DNA of 64,000 nt from Bacillus xiapuensis (GTDB lineage Bacteria; Bacillota; Bacilli; Bacillales; Domibacillaceae), in contig NZ_KZ454940.1 in assembly GCF_002797355.1 (NCBI RefSeq), positions 1 to 64,000 on the forward strand, in the 5' to 3' direction. Numbering within the stretch: the stretch's first letter is position 1; every line of letters starts with the position of its first letter. Both the position numbers and the translations under genes were made by a program. The notes beneath the pieces are model-generated. The model was not told where the DNA came from, searched no databases, and worked only from the letters and a program-made list of their open reading frames with translations. Below are positions 35,039 through 45,400 of this stretch, in pieces.

Positions 35039-36079
35039 TTATTTTAAATCTGTAATCAATTCTTCAGCGACACGCCATACTTTGTCAGCATCTGGAATAT
35101 ACGCTCTTTCTAAATTTGCTGCAAAAGGAACAGGTGTATTGGGCGCACAAACCGTTTTAATTGGACCGTCTAAATAGTCAAACGCTTGGTCTGCTACGAC
35201 AGAAGCAATGTCGGTCGCCGTATTGTTATGCGGATTTGATTCGTCAATAACGATGAGACGCCCCGTTTTCTTAACAGATGCCAATACGGTTTCTTCATCC
35301 CATGGTGCTACTGTTCTTAAATCAATCACTTCAGCAGAAATATGAATTTTCGCTAAACGCTCTGCAACTTCTTCCGCCACTTGAACCATTTTTCCAATCG
35401 CTACAATCGTTAAATCTGTTCCTTCACGCCGGACATTCGCTTTCCCAATTTCAACTGTATAATAGCCCTCAGGCACTTCCCCTTTCAGGCCATAAAGCAT
35501 TTTGTCTTCTGAAAAGACAACGACGTTATCCTCTTCAATCGCCGCTAGCATCAATCCTTTTGCATCATATGGATTCGACGGCACGACGACTTTCACACCA
35601 GGAATCGAACCGAACATGCCATACAGTGTTTGGGAGTGCTGGGCAGCTGCTCCTGCTCCTGCACCGTGTACTGTCCTTACAGTGAGTGGGATTTTTGCCT
35701 TTCCTCCGAACATATAACGCATTTTCGCTCCTTGGTTTAAGATCGGATCCAGTGCAAAGCCGATAAAATCATTGAACATTAATTCTGCGATCGGACGCAA
35801 TCCTGTCGCAGCAGCACCCACTGCAATGCTAAAGTAACCATGTTCTGCAATCGGTGTATCAATGACGCGTTTTCTTCCAAACTCTGTAACCAATCCTTTA
35901 CTTAAACCAAATACACCGCCAAATGCATCATCATAACGTCCATCATCATGTACTAAATGATCTACTTCTGCACCGCCAGCTACATCTGTTCCGATCAGGA
36001 TGACATTTTCATCCCGGCGCATCGCCTGTGCCATCGCTTCTGTAATAGCCATCATAAAAGTTACTTTTCGTTCTGTCAT
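35039..36079 (-). CDS. acoB: Acetoin dehydrogenase E1 beta subunit
   Basis: 346 residues forming the thiamine-diphosphate-dependent E1 heterotetramer with AcoA. Transketolase-like pyrimidine-binding and C-terminal domains are visible: IGTDVAGGAEV, IDTPIAEHGYFSIAVGAA, GAGAGAAAQHSQTLYGMFG and VVPSNPYDAKGL. Lies 24 bp after acoA. GGAGG precedes the ATG. Confidence 0.92.
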   Translation of the reverse strand: MTERKVTFMMAITEAMAQAMRRDENVILIGTDVAGGAEVDHLVHDDGRYDDAFGGVFGLSKGLVTEFGRKRVIDTPIAEHGYFSIAVGAAATGLRPIAELMFNDFIGFALDPILNQGAKMRYMFGGKAKIPLTVRTVHGAGAGAAAQHSQTLYGMFGSIPGVKVVVPSNPYDAKGLMLAAIEEDNVVVFSEDKMLYGLKGEVPEGYYTVEIGKANVRREGTDLTIVAIGKMVQVAEEVAERLAKIHISAEVIDLRTVAPWDEETVLASVKKTGRLIVIDESNPHNNTATDIASVVADQAFDYLDGPIKTVCAPNTPVPFAANLERAYIPDADKVWRVAEELITDLK

Positions 36080-36103
36080 TGTACGACCTCCTTTTCTCTT
36101 TTC

Positions 36104-37051
36104 TTAAGCAAAAATGTCTTCGTATAATGATGATTCATCCGGTAATGGGCTTGCTTCACCAAAAGCAATTGCTTCTTCAATCGCTTTTTCCGCTTGTTTT
36201 TCAATTTCATTTGCATCTTCTTCCGTCATCCACCCCTTTTCAATTGCTAACTGGCGGAACTCAGGAATTGGATCACGGTCTCGGTTCGGATCGTCGATTG
36301 TTTTATATTTTTGCTCGTCTCCTTCAAAATGGCCGTAGTGACGGTACGTATCACATTCAATTAACGTCGGGCCTTGTCCGGCTTTCGCTCGTTCAATTGC
36401 TTCTTGTGCTGCTTTATAGACCGCTATTAAATCCATCCCGTCAACACGCACTCCCGGCATATTGTAAGCGGCTGCCCGTTCAGCCACCGTTTCGGACGCA
36501 CTAGCATAACGAAACGGCGTCGCTTCACCAAATTGGTTATTTTCACAAACAAAGAGGACAGGCAGGGATAAAATAGACGCCATATTTAACACTTCATGGA
36601 ACAATCCTTCATTGGAAGCACCGTCTCCGAAGAAACAAACAGCCACTTGATCTTTGCCCAGCGTTTGAATCGTTAATGCTGCGCCTGCTGCCAGACCGAA
36701 CCCTCCTGCGACGATGCCATTCGCTCCTAACATCCCTTTATCGATATCTGCAACGTGCATGGAGCCGCCTTTACCGCCGCCAAGTCCATCTTTTTTACCC
36801 ATGATTTCTGCCATCATGCCATTTAAATCGCATCCTTTTGCGATGGCATGGCCGTGTCCGCGATGCGTACTCGTAATATAATCATTATCATCAAGCAGCG
36901 CCATGACTCCTGTCGCTACCGCTTCTTCTCCTGCATATAAATGTACGAAACCCGGGATGAGCCCTTGACTAAAAATTCGATGAACGGCTTCTTCAAAAAA
37001 GCGAATTTCATTCATTGTTTTATAAGCCCATAATGCTGTTTGTTGGTCCAT
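36104..37051 (-). CDS. acoA: Acetoin dehydrogenase E1 alpha subunit
   Basis: 315 residues; cleaves acetoin with thiamine diphosphate and passes the acetyl unit to lipoate. The cofactor motif GDGASNEGLFHEVLNMASI...CENNQFG is present (GDG...N), together with THRGHGHAIAKG and YRHYGHFEGD. AGGAGGAAA precedes the ATG. 28 bp after acoL. Confidence 0.93.
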   Translation of the reverse strand: MDQQTALWAYKTMNEIRFFEEAVHRIFSQGLIPGFVHLYAGEEAVATGVMALLDDNDYITSTHRGHGHAIAKGCDLNGMMAEIMGKKDGLGGGKGGSMHVADIDKGMLGANGIVAGGFGLAAGAALTIQTLGKDQVAVCFFGDGASNEGLFHEVLNMASILSLPVLFVCENNQFGEATPFRYASASETVAERAAAYNMPGVRVDGMDLIAVYKAAQEAIERAKAGQGPTLIECDTYRHYGHFEGDEQKYKTIDDPNRDRDPIPEFRQLAIEKGWMTEEDANEIEKQAEKAIEEAIAFGEASPLPDESSLYEDIFA

Positions 37052-37078
37052 ACTAATTTCCTCCTCATTGATTGCTGG

Positions 37079-38425
37079 TTATAGATGAATCGCTCGCTGA
37101 AAAGTTGCATTCGCACTTTCTCCAATGGCTTCTGAAACGGTTGGATGTGCTTGAATGACTGCAGCAAGTTCTTCCACCGTGCCTTCCGCATGCTTTAATG
37201 CTAGCACTTGACCGATCAGTTCCGTTGCACCAACACCAACAATGACCGCACCAAGAATCTCCCCATATTGCTGATTTGAAATGATTTTGACAAATCCCGC
37301 CGTGTCACCCATTGCAATCGCCTTGCCATTGCCACTAAGAGGAACATTGGAAACGGTTATGTCATATCCCGCTTCCCGTGCTTCTTGTTCGCTGTATCCG
37401 AAGGAAGCGATTTCAGGATGCGTATACACACAGCGAGGAATCGCTGTTTGCTCAAGCGGTTTAACAGCTTCTCCATGCATAGCATGTACGGCGACTAACG
37501 CTTCTGCACTCGCTGCATGGGCTAATTGAAAGCCACCAATTAAGTCTCCTACTGCATATACTTGCGGCTCGCTCGTTTCATAGCGTTCATTCACCGCGAC
37601 ATACTTTCCATCCTTCTGTAGTCGCAGAGCTTCTGCCAGTTCAAGATTCGGTTGCCGGCCAGCTGCGACTAATAATTGATCGAATGGTATCTCGTTGTTT
37701 TCCAACACGACATGTCCTTGTTTCACTTCCACGATTTGTGCCTGCGTGATAATATCTACTTTTCGTTTCTTTAATTCCTTTCTAATGATTTTTCTCGCAT
37801 CAGGGTCTTCTGTTAACAAAAGATCCGATGCCACTTCAATCAATGTTACTTTTGTGCCAAGGGGTGCCATGGCAAACGCCAGTTCAACCGCAATGACACC
37901 GCCCCCAATTATGGCTAAGGATTTCGGCAATTGCGTGAGCTGAAAAAACGTATCTGTCGTTAAATATTGGACTTGCTCCAATCCTTTAATAGGCGGGATG
38001 AATGGACGGCTTCCTGTTGCTAACAGAAGATGCCGTGTTTTAATCTGTTCTTCTCCAATTGTAACGACACGATTTTTTTGGACTCTCGCCGTTCCTCTGT
38101 AAAGCGTAATACCGTTCTTCTTCAATAGATGCTGCACACCGCTTATTAATGTTTGGACGACCGCATCTTTCCGTTTCATCAGTGCAGAAAAATCAATATC
38201 TACTTGGCCTGTTCGAATGCCCCACGCATTGGCCCGTTCAATTTCTTCAACAACTGCACTATGCTTTAATAACGTTTTAGACGGGATACAACCGACATTT
38301 AAACAAGTACCGCCGACTTGATCTTTTTCGATCAAGGCAACTTTTTGACCTAATTGAGCTGCTCGAATGGCGGCTACATAACCGCCGGGACCAGCTCCAA
38401 TAACGATGAGATCATACGTTTTCAT
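37079..38425 (-). CDS. acoL: Dihydrolipoyl dehydrogenase of the acetoin complex
   Basis: Reoxidises dihydrolipoate with FAD and NAD+. 448 residues; FAD motif GAGPGGYVAAIRAAQLG (8-24), redox pair GGTCLNVGCIPSK (CX4C), NAD motif GGGVIAVELAF, ending with AHPTVSE, which contains the catalytic His-Glu. Here it is the first gene of the operon (acoL-acoA-acoB-acoC), whereas B. subtilis has acoA-acoB-acoC-acoL. The sigma-54 promoter lies about 110 nt upstream. Confidence 0.94.
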   Translation of the reverse strand: MKTYDLIVIGAGPGGYVAAIRAAQLGQKVALIEKDQVGGTCLNVGCIPSKTLLKHSAVVEEIERANAWGIRTGQVDIDFSALMKRKDAVVQTLISGVQHLLKKNGITLYRGTARVQKNRVVTIGEEQIKTRHLLLATGSRPFIPPIKGLEQVQYLTTDTFFQLTQLPKSLAIIGGGVIAVELAFAMAPLGTKVTLIEVASDLLLTEDPDARKIIRKELKKRKVDIITQAQIVEVKQGHVVLENNEIPFDQLLVAAGRQPNLELAEALRLQKDGKYVAVNERYETSEPQVYAVGDLIGGFQLAHAASAEALVAVHAMHGEAVKPLEQTAIPRCVYTHPEIASFGYSEQEAREAGYDITVSNVPLSGNGKAIAMGDTAGFVKIISNQQYGEILGAVIVGVGATELIGQVLALKHAEGTVEELAAVIQAHPTVSEAIGESANATFQRAIHL

Positions 38426-38533
38426 ACACCTTCACCACCTTTTTCACTCTGTTCTTTTTTCATTTGCTGATTTTTAGCATAATTTGTTGGAAAAGATGAG
38501 ACGAAAGCGCTTCATCCTTTCACAATCAATTAA

Positions 38534-38549
38534 TGCAAAAACCGTGCCA
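38534..38549 (-). promoter_or_regulatory. Sigma-54 (sigma-L) promoter of the aco operon
   Basis: On the minus strand TGGCAC-GGTTT-TTGCA matches the -24/-12 consensus exactly with the right spacing. It lies about 110 nt before acoL and downstream of the divergently spaced activator region. Confidence 0.9.
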
Positions 38550-38634
38550 TTTTATGCAACTCTTTCCAAAAGGCAACTTTATGCCTTTTTCGACACGATT
38601 CGGAAAATGCTCAACGCAACTTATTCTGTTTCAA

Positions 38635-38653
38635 TGAGACAAAAATCGTCTCA
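38635..38653. promoter_or_regulatory. Palindrome, candidate AcoR upstream activating site
   Basis: TGAGAC-AAAAATC-GTCTCA is a perfect inverted repeat about 86 bp upstream of the -24 element, the usual distance for an enhancer-type activator. Assignment to AcoR is inference. The rest of 38426-38808 shows no gene. Confidence 0.5.
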
Positions 38654-38808
38654 CTTGACTCAACCTCCGAATGTACATTTGAAAGAGCTCACAAAGTAAA
38701 CAAAAAAATCCGAAAATACTGTTTCCCAGCACTTTCAGATTAAGTAAAACTTCTATCAGTGAAACGCTCCTATTGATTGTTAGCACAGTTACACGTACGG
38801 TTTTCTAT

Positions 38809-40773
38809 TTATGGCTGAAGCCAATCTTCTTCTGTTATGGAGAATTTTTTTATTTTCCGATACATCGTGGCACGTGATATTTGTAATAAGTCCGCTGCTT
38901 TAGTAATATTTCCATTGGTGCTTTTTAAAGCTTCAATTAATTGCGCTTCTTCTCTTTCTTGTTCAGGAGATAATGCTTTTTGAACAACTGCAGGCAAATC
39001 AATAAGCGTTAAGTGGTCTCCTTCCATCTGAAAAAGGGTTTGCTGCATCACATTTTTTAGCTCTCGCACATTGCCTGGCCATGAATAAGCAGTCAGCGCT
39101 TGCATGGCTTCCGGTGAGATATGAACTTGTTGTTTTCCAAACGAAGCACTCATGTGTTGCATCCATTTCCGAATGAATATCGGAATGTCAGAAGCCCGCT
39201 CTCTTAAAGGGGGAATGGCCAGTTCAATGACACGCAGCCGGTAATATAAATCGGCCCGAAACATGCCTTCCTGCACCGCTTGATGTAAATTTTTATGCGT
39301 CGCTGCAATAACCCGGATATCTAATGGAATCGGCTGATTACCGCCGATTCTTGTCACAACCCGTTCTTCTAGCACACGCAATAATTGAACTTGAGCGGTC
39401 AATGGCAACTCAGCAATTTCATCTAAAAAAATAGTGCCATTTTGTGCTAATTCAAATTTTCCGGCTTGACCTTTCGACTTAGCCCCTGTAAAGGCTCCTG
39501 CCTCATATCCGAATAGCTCACTTTCAACTAGACTTGGCGGAATGGCTCCACAATTTATCGCCACAAAAGGTCCGCGGCAACGAGTACTTGCCGCATGAAT
39601 GGATTGGGCGAACAATTCCTTCCCTGTGCCCGTTTCACCAGTTAAAAAGAGGGGTACATCTATGCTAGCCGCTTTTTTCGCTAAGCTGATCGTTCTTTTC
39701 ATAGCTTGCGACTCACCAATCATTTGTTGAAATGTATAACGGGTAGAGGAGGCAGGCATTTTTCTCTCTGCTCTTGCTGGTGATGGAAGATGCCCCTGCT
39801 CTTTTAAAAAGAGGACTGCCCCCATGTATCGTCCTTGCACTTCGACTGGATGAATGGAACAAATCAGCTTTTTTCGCTGTTTAATCACCATTACTTCTTC
39901 TTTTAACATACGCCGTTCTTTTTTAACAATTGACAATAAGTGAGCTAGCGGTTCAAGCTCTTCAATTGTCTGTATAGAACTGAAGATTATGTGCTCTTTT
40001 GCCACTCGATTGCGATTGACGATATTATTTGTTCCATCCACGATCCAAACCGCTTCGCCCACTTGTTCCAACGCCATTTGTAAAAATAAATGTTCTTTGA
40101 CAGCCTGATGAAAAAAACTGCGCAACACAGTATTCGCAGTATTGTTTGCTTCGGCAATGATAAGACCGAGCGTGTGGCGATGCATATTCGGGTTGTCGCC
40201 TGAAATATTGACAATGCCTACCAATTCATTCGTAAACGGGGCTAAAATGGGGGCAGCCACGCAATACCACTGATGATTTTTTTCACAAAAATGCTCTGAA
40301 AAAAACACTTGTACAGGACGTTTCGTTTTTAACGTCACCCCAACAGCATTCGTTCCTGCAGATTGTTCACTCCACGTACCGCCATCATATATATTCAGTG
40401 TCTCAGCTCGCTTAATTGTTCCCGGTTCGCCTTTCGTTTGAATGATTGTCCCATACTGATCGGTTAACGAGAGCACCGTTTTTGATTCTTGTAAAAAATT
40501 ATATAAACTTGCTATTTTAGGTGATGCAAGCGTTAACAATTGTTCGTTTTGTTCACGGCGTTTCATCAGTTCGTTTGGATCGATCATTTCGCTAATTTGC
40601 TGCTGATAAGGGTTAACACCGAGTTCTTTGGAATGTGCCCATGAATTGAGGATTTCTGAACGAATCCTATCTTCTGTAAGTTGTCCCCTTTCCAAATAGT
40701 ACATCCAAGCCGATTTTGTAGAAAGGTTAAACTGCTGAGATTCATCGATCACTTTTTTGACAATTAGATTCAC
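38809..40773 (-). CDS. acoR: Sigma-54-dependent activator AcoR
   Basis: A bacterial enhancer-binding protein expected to switch on the aco operon when acetoin is present. About 654 residues from GTG 40773, chosen because GGAGG lies 7 nt upstream; the upstream in-frame codons lie across a likely extended -10 promoter. An N-terminal GAF-type sensor region is followed by the AAA+ domain with GETGTGKELFAQS (Walker A), GAFTGAKSKGQ (sigma-54 contact loop) and GTIFLDEIAELP (Walker B). A C-terminal Fis helix-turn-helix (NITKAADLLQISRATMYRKI) ends the protein. Confidence 0.93.
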   Translation of the reverse strand: MNLIVKKVIDESQQFNLSTKSAWMYYLERGQLTEDRIRSEILNSWAHSKELGVNPYQQQISEMIDPNELMKRREQNEQLLTLASPKIASLYNFLQESKTVLSLTDQYGTIIQTKGEPGTIKRAETLNIYDGGTWSEQSAGTNAVGVTLKTKRPVQVFFSEHFCEKNHQWYCVAAPILAPFTNELVGIVNISGDNPNMHRHTLGLIIAEANNTANTVLRSFFHQAVKEHLFLQMALEQVGEAVWIVDGTNNIVNRNRVAKEHIIFSSIQTIEELEPLAHLLSIVKKERRMLKEEVMVIKQRKKLICSIHPVEVQGRYMGAVLFLKEQGHLPSPARAERKMPASSTRYTFQQMIGESQAMKRTISLAKKAASIDVPLFLTGETGTGKELFAQSIHAASTRCRGPFVAINCGAIPPSLVESELFGYEAGAFTGAKSKGQAGKFELAQNGTIFLDEIAELPLTAQVQLLRVLEERVVTRIGGNQPIPLDIRVIAATHKNLHQAVQEGMFRADLYYRLRVIELAIPPLRERASDIPIFIRKWMQHMSASFGKQQVHISPEAMQALTAYSWPGNVRELKNVMQQTLFQMEGDHLTLIDLPAVVQKALSPEQEREEAQLIEALKSTNGNITKAADLLQISRATMYRKIKKFSITEEDWLQP

Positions 40774-40827
40774 CTTTCTGCCTCCCTCTCCGTTCACATT
40801 TTCGTGTCCAAGATCTAGGTGCGCTAA

Positions 40828-40850
40828 AAATAGTATAGCACACGCCCACT
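40828..40850 (-). promoter_or_regulatory. Possible extended -10 promoter of acoR
   Basis: The minus strand has TGTGCTATACT (TGN-TATACT) about 55 nt before the GTG start. No clear -35 at 17 nt. The rest of 40774-41277 shows no gene. Confidence 0.4.
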
Positions 40851-41277
40851 TTGCAATTCGTTCAGAACAACGTCTATTTGCCCAAAACTTTTGGGTAGAA
40901 GGGATCAAGCTCTTCCATTATAAGATTCATAATAAAATCATCTTACAGGGTACAACTAACACAATAAATTAGATGTATCCGTTCTATCTGCTCTTGATCC
41001 TGAATAAATATGCGCCCAGATCCTGCTTAAATTTTCTTTATTTTATGTGCTATATATTCAATTTTCCCATTGCAGATTTCCTTTTCATTGACAGAAGGGG
41101 TGCATTTGAATTCTTTTATCGTCTATCTTGTTCATTTTTAATATTTTCAACGAATAAGGTTTTTCTCCGTGCCAAAGAATGTGCGGTTACTTATTCCGCA
41201 AAAAAAAGCCCTCTTCCCGCAAATGACTTTACGAAAAAAGAGCTTATCTATTAATCTAGCTGCGGAATAAGCATTTG

Positions 41278-41835
41278 TTATAAAGGCAAGTTTCCAAGCA
41301 GGCTGTTATAAACCTTTAATCCTGCTAGGGCAAACATCGTGGAGAAAAAAGCCCAAACCGCTACTTGAAAAGAGATCATTCCGATTAAATTAGCCGTGGA
41401 TAAATTTGCGGCCATTCTATACACAGAATAAATAAAATAACTAACAGCTGTCACAAGAAATATAAGTAAGATTCCATAAAGGGAAGAGAAGCTAATTAAG
41501 GAAAGCAATCCTCCAATAAAGAAAATAATGGAGCTGCTTCTCGTTTTCAGTAGCAGTTCTCCTGTCGTATCCTTTGAAAAAAATAAAAGGGACAATTGGT
41601 TCACTGTATCAGCGATCACCTTTAAGGTCGATAAAATCATAAAGAATAATAGCATTAATGCTAGAATGATCGTCAATTTCACTTCTGTCTCCGTAAAGAT
41701 TTCCAGCATTCCGTTATATAGGCTCACTTTTTTAAAGAGACTGATCATGATTTTCTGGGTGAACATCGATAAGGATAAGCTGAATAATAGCATCGAGACG
41801 ACAGGCAAATAGCCTGTCAGGTAAGTATTTTTCAT
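41278..41835 (-). CDS. yufK: YufK-like membrane protein (DUF5366)
   Basis: 185 residues with about five membrane helices, beginning MKNTYLTGYLP. Matches YufK in length and position, between pbpD and the mrp operon of B. subtilis. Function unknown. It is divergent from mrpA across a 394-bp gap in which I see no further gene. Confidence 0.78.
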   Translation of the reverse strand: MKNTYLTGYLPVVSMLLFSLSLSMFTQKIMISLFKKVSLYNGMLEIFTETEVKLTIILALMLLFFMILSTLKVIADTVNQLSLLFFSKDTTGELLLKTRSSSIIFFIGGLLSLISFSSLYGILLIFLVTAVSYFIYSVYRMAANLSTANLIGMISFQVAVWAFFSTMFALAGLKVYNSLLGNLPL

Positions 41836-42229
41836 ATAGATTTTCCGCTCCTGTCCATTTCAATCCAATTTTATTATGCAAGACTAAGGAAGCAAAGACA
41901 AGTGCTTTTTTAATATTTACTGGAAGCCGCACACAGTTTTTGGCAGTTTTGACCCACTCCCTCATGTCTGAAAAAAATTTTTTTATTGGTTATTTTACCA
42001 CGTTTCTTCATATTTATTATTATTAATCGACTTTTCAGCCTCTTTCACTCCTCTAGAATGCATGAAGTTATTTTTTACGTTATAATGCTTTTGGAGGTTT
42101 GATTCACGTATGAGGGAACGACCAGGATGAACATTTAAACAGGAATGTATATTCATTGAAGGCGGCCTTCCGTTTATCGGGGGTATTTTAATTTGCAACA
42201 TTTTTATCAAACCATAAGGGGGGATTATT

Positions 42230-44650
42230 TTGTCTTTATTGCATGTAGCCATCATTTCTCCTTTTTTAATGGCTATTCTTGTTCCTTTTCTTTATAAAGG
42301 ACTTCGAAGCATACATACAGGCTGGTTTGTGCTTGCCTTGCCTATCTTGCTATTTACCTACTTTCTGCAATGGCTCCCAGTCACTCGCAAAAACGAAGCC
42401 ATACAGGAATCGATGAACTGGATTCCATCACTCGGCATTAAGTTTACTGCTTATGTGGACGGGCTGGGCATTCTGTTTGCCCTGCTGATTACCGGAATCG
42501 GCGCGCTTGTGGTGCTTTATTCGGTCTTTTATTTGTCGAAAGAAAGGGAAAACCTGCATAATTTCTATGTTTATCTGCTTATGTTCATGGGAGCCATGCT
42601 TGGTGTCGTTTTGTCGGACAATCTGATCACCTTGTACATGTTCTGGGAATTGACATCGATCTCTTCGTTCTTATTGATCGCTTACTGGTATGATCGCGAA
42701 CGTTCCCGTTATGGCGCGCTGAAATCGATGCTCATCACTGTGTTCGGCGGCCTTTCCATGCTGGGCGGATTCTTGCTGCTTTCCATTATGGGGGAGACAT
42801 TCAGCATTCGTGAACTAGTTGCTCAAGCGGGAGAATTAAATGATCATCCGCTGTTCCTGTTCGCCATGGTGCTCGTATTGCTGGGAGCCTTTACGAAATC
42901 GGCGCAGTTTCCTTTTTACATCTGGCTACCCGATGCGATGGAAGCGCCTACTCCTGTCAGCGCTTATTTACACTCGGCCACAATGGTCAAAGCAGGAATT
43001 TATTTAGTCGCTCGCTTAAGCCCGATTTTTGCTTTTTCCGAATACTGGTTCTGGCTTGTAGGCGGAATCGGCATTTTCACGTTGTTCTGGGGATCTTTTA
43101 ACGCCGTCAAGCAAACCGACTTAAAAGGGATTCTTGCCTTCTCAACCGTGAGTCAGCTCGGTTTAATTATGTCGCTTCTTGGAGCGGGAGCTGCGGCTCT
43201 TCATTATGATTCCTTGAAGGATAACATCTACACCGCGGCTACGATTGCTGCCGTTTTTCATTTGATCAACCATGCCACGTTCAAAGGCAGCTTATTTATG
43301 GTCGTCGGGATTGTCGATCATGAAACAGGCACGCGCGATATCCGCAAGCTAGGCGGCTTATTGGGGCTGATGCCTGTGACGTTCACCATCGCCGTTATCG
43401 GAGCGTTCTCGATGGCTGGATTGCCGCCGTTTAATGGCTTTTTAAGTAAAGAGATGTTCTTTACGGGCATGATTCAATTACTGAATGTGGATATTTTCAA
43501 CTTGCAAACATGGGGCATGCTCTTTCCGGTTCTCGCCTGGGTAGGAAGTGTGTTTACGTTCATTTACAGTATGATGATTGTATTCAAGACCTTCACCGGA
43601 AAGCTTCAGCCGGAAAAATTACCGAGAACACCGCATGAAGCGCCCTTCGGCATGCTGGTTTCGCCAATGATTTTAGCGGCGCTCGTTGTATTATTCGGCA
43701 TTTTCCCAAATCTATTGTCCTACAGCCTCATTCAGCCGGCGGTTGCAGCGGTGATCCCTTCTCTGATCGGTCCCGGCGAACAGGTGCCTGTTCACATTTC
43801 GCATTGGCACGGCTTTAAGCCCGAGCTGTTTATGACCATCGGCGTGGTGGCTCTCGGAACGGCTATGTATGTGACGCTGAATAAATGGAGTAAAGTTTAT
43901 CAGCTATTCCCTGGAAAGGTCACATTAAATGCGCTGTATGACACGGGGCTTTATTCGGCCGAGCGGGGTTCCTATACACTGACGAAATCCTATATGACCG
44001 GATTTATCCGCACGTATCTCGTCTATATTTTCGCCTTTTTTATCGGCATCCTCGGCTTTACAATGTGGAACCAACAAGCATTTACCTTTAAAACTGATCA
44101 GCTGGCACCGATCGGCGTGTATGAAGTGGTCCTTGTGCTGGTGATTGCTGCCAGTCTTGTAACGATTCTTTCCGCAAAATCGCGATTGACTTCCATCATC
44201 GCTTTAGGGGCCGTCGGTTCGGCCGTATCTTTATTTTTCGTCATTTTCCGGGCTCCGGACTTGGCGCTGACACAATTAGTGATAGAAACAGTATCTGTGG
44301 CCCTGTTCCTGCTTTGTTTCTATCATTTGCCTCAGCTCAGCCGCCACGAGGAGCGAATGAGCTTCAGATTAGGAAATTTATTGGTGTCTGCCGGCGTTGG
44401 AATCGTCGTCGTTCTTATAGCTATTTCCGCTCACAGCAATAAAATGTTTGAATCAATTTCTAAGTATTACGTGGAAAATACGTATGATAAAGCGGGCGGA
44501 GAAAACATGGTCAATGTCATTCTCGTTGACTTCCGCGGATTTGATACATTATTTGAAGTTTGCGTACTGGGCATTGCCGCTCTCGGCATTTATGGAATGA
44601 TCAAGCTTCGGTTGGAAAAGAAAGGGGGAAAATCGGATGAAAACGAATGA
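42230..44650 (+). CDS. mrpA: Mrp Na+/H+ antiporter subunit A
   Basis: Largest subunit (806 residues, about 20 membrane helices) of the seven-protein Mrp antiporter, related to the NuoL and NuoN proton-pumping subunits of complex I. Motifs include the glutamate in YMFWELTSISSFLLI, a lysine in GAFTKSAQFPFYIWLPDAMEAPTPVSAYLHSATMVKAG and the C-terminal MrpA-specific region FRAPDLALTQLVIETVSV. Start is TTG 42230 with AAGGGGGG 7 nt upstream. Overlaps mrpB by 14 bp. Confidence 0.96.
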   Translation: MSLLHVAIISPFLMAILVPFLYKGLRSIHTGWFVLALPILLFTYFLQWLPVTRKNEAIQESMNWIPSLGIKFTAYVDGLGILFALLITGIGALVVLYSVFYLSKERENLHNFYVYLLMFMGAMLGVVLSDNLITLYMFWELTSISSFLLIAYWYDRERSRYGALKSMLITVFGGLSMLGGFLLLSIMGETFSIRELVAQAGELNDHPLFLFAMVLVLLGAFTKSAQFPFYIWLPDAMEAPTPVSAYLHSATMVKAGIYLVARLSPIFAFSEYWFWLVGGIGIFTLFWGSFNAVKQTDLKGILAFSTVSQLGLIMSLLGAGAAALHYDSLKDNIYTAATIAAVFHLINHATFKGSLFMVVGIVDHETGTRDIRKLGGLLGLMPVTFTIAVIGAFSMAGLPPFNGFLSKEMFFTGMIQLLNVDIFNLQTWGMLFPVLAWVGSVFTFIYSMMIVFKTFTGKLQPEKLPRTPHEAPFGMLVSPMILAALVVLFGIFPNLLSYSLIQPAVAAVIPSLIGPGEQVPVHISHWHGFKPELFMTIGVVALGTAMYVTLNKWSKVYQLFPGKVTLNALYDTGLYSAERGSYTLTKSYMTGFIRTYLVYIFAFFIGILGFTMWNQQAFTFKTDQLAPIGVYEVVLVLVIAASLVTILSAKSRLTSIIALGAVGSAVSLFFVIFRAPDLALTQLVIETVSVALFLLCFYHLPQLSRHEERMSFRLGNLLVSAGVGIVVVLIAISAHSNKMFESISKYYVENTYDKAGGENMVNVILVDFRGFDTLFEVCVLGIAALGIYGMIKLRLEKKGGKSDENE

Positions 44651-45059
44651 TGTGATTTTACAAACCGCCAGTAAAGTAGTGTTCTTTATTATCATCCTCT
44701 TTTCCATCCACTTATTCTTCACCGGGCATTATCATCCCGGCGGAGGCTTCGTAGGCGGGCTGATGACGTCAGGAGCGATTGTTCTCCTGCTTCTCGCCTA
44801 CGACATTGAAACGGTGTCTAAAGGCTTTCCGATCGATTATAAAATATTGATCGCCATCGGCCTGTTCTTTGCAGCCGGTACAGCCGCAGGCGCTCTATTA
44901 TTCAATGTTCCGTTTTTAACGCATGCTTTCGGTTATTTCGACTTGCCGCTGCTTGGAAAGACTTCCCTGCATACAGCGGTCCTGTTCGATACGGGCGTGT
45001 ATTTAACTGTCATCGGTGTGACCATGACCATTATTCAAACGATAGGAGAGAGTGAATAA
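44637..45059 (+). CDS. mrpB: Mrp antiporter subunit B
   Basis: 140 residues, four membrane helices with the subunit B signature [18 protein letters not shown] near residue 30. Overlaps mrpA at the start and mrpC by 1 nt (TAATG) at the end. Part of the integral antiporter complex that exports Na+ in exchange for H+. Confidence 0.95.
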   Translation: MKTNDVILQTASKVVFFIIILFSIHLFFTGHYHPGGGFVGGLMTSGAIVLLLLAYDIETVSKGFPIDYKILIAIGLFFAAGTAAGALLFNVPFLTHAFGYFDLPLLGKTSLHTAVLFDTGVYLTVIGVTMTIIQTIGESE

Positions 45060-45400
45060 TGGAGATATTAATGTCTATTGTAGCTGGATTGCTGCTGGCA
45101 AGCGCCGTGTATTTGATGCTGTCTAAAAGCTTGCTGCGCATCATTATCGGCACGGGGCTTTTAAGCCATGGCGCCCATCTATTGATCCTTACGATGGGCG
45201 GACTGAAAAGCGGGGCAGCGCCGCTTTTGGGGCAGCACGCGAAAGCGTATGTCGATCCGCTGCCGCAGGCGCTGATCTTAACGGCTATCGTCATCAGCTT
45301 CGGCGTCACCGCTTTTTTTCTGGTGCTCGCTTACCGGGCTTATCAGGAGCTGGGCACCGACAATATGGACGAGATGAGAGGTACGAAAGCCAATGACTAA
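45059..45400 (+). CDS. mrpC: Mrp antiporter subunit C
   Basis: 113 residues, related to NuoK, with three membrane helices and [18 protein letters not shown] near residue 35. [20 protein letters not shown] contains the conserved proline-rich segment of the subunit. Overlaps mrpB by 1 nt and mrpD by 8 bp. Confidence 0.95.
   Translation: MEILMSIVAGLLLASAVYLMLSKSLLRIIIGTGLLSHGAHLLILTMGGLKSGAAPLLGQHAKAYVDPLPQALILTAIVISFGVTAFFLVLAYRAYQELGTDNMDEMRGTKAND

Noticed and set aside
38493-38515. Possible CcpA (cre) site GACGAAAGCGCTTCAT between the aco promoter and acoL
   Set aside because: Carbon control of aco is known in B. subtilis, but this sequence mismatches the cre consensus at several fixed positions.
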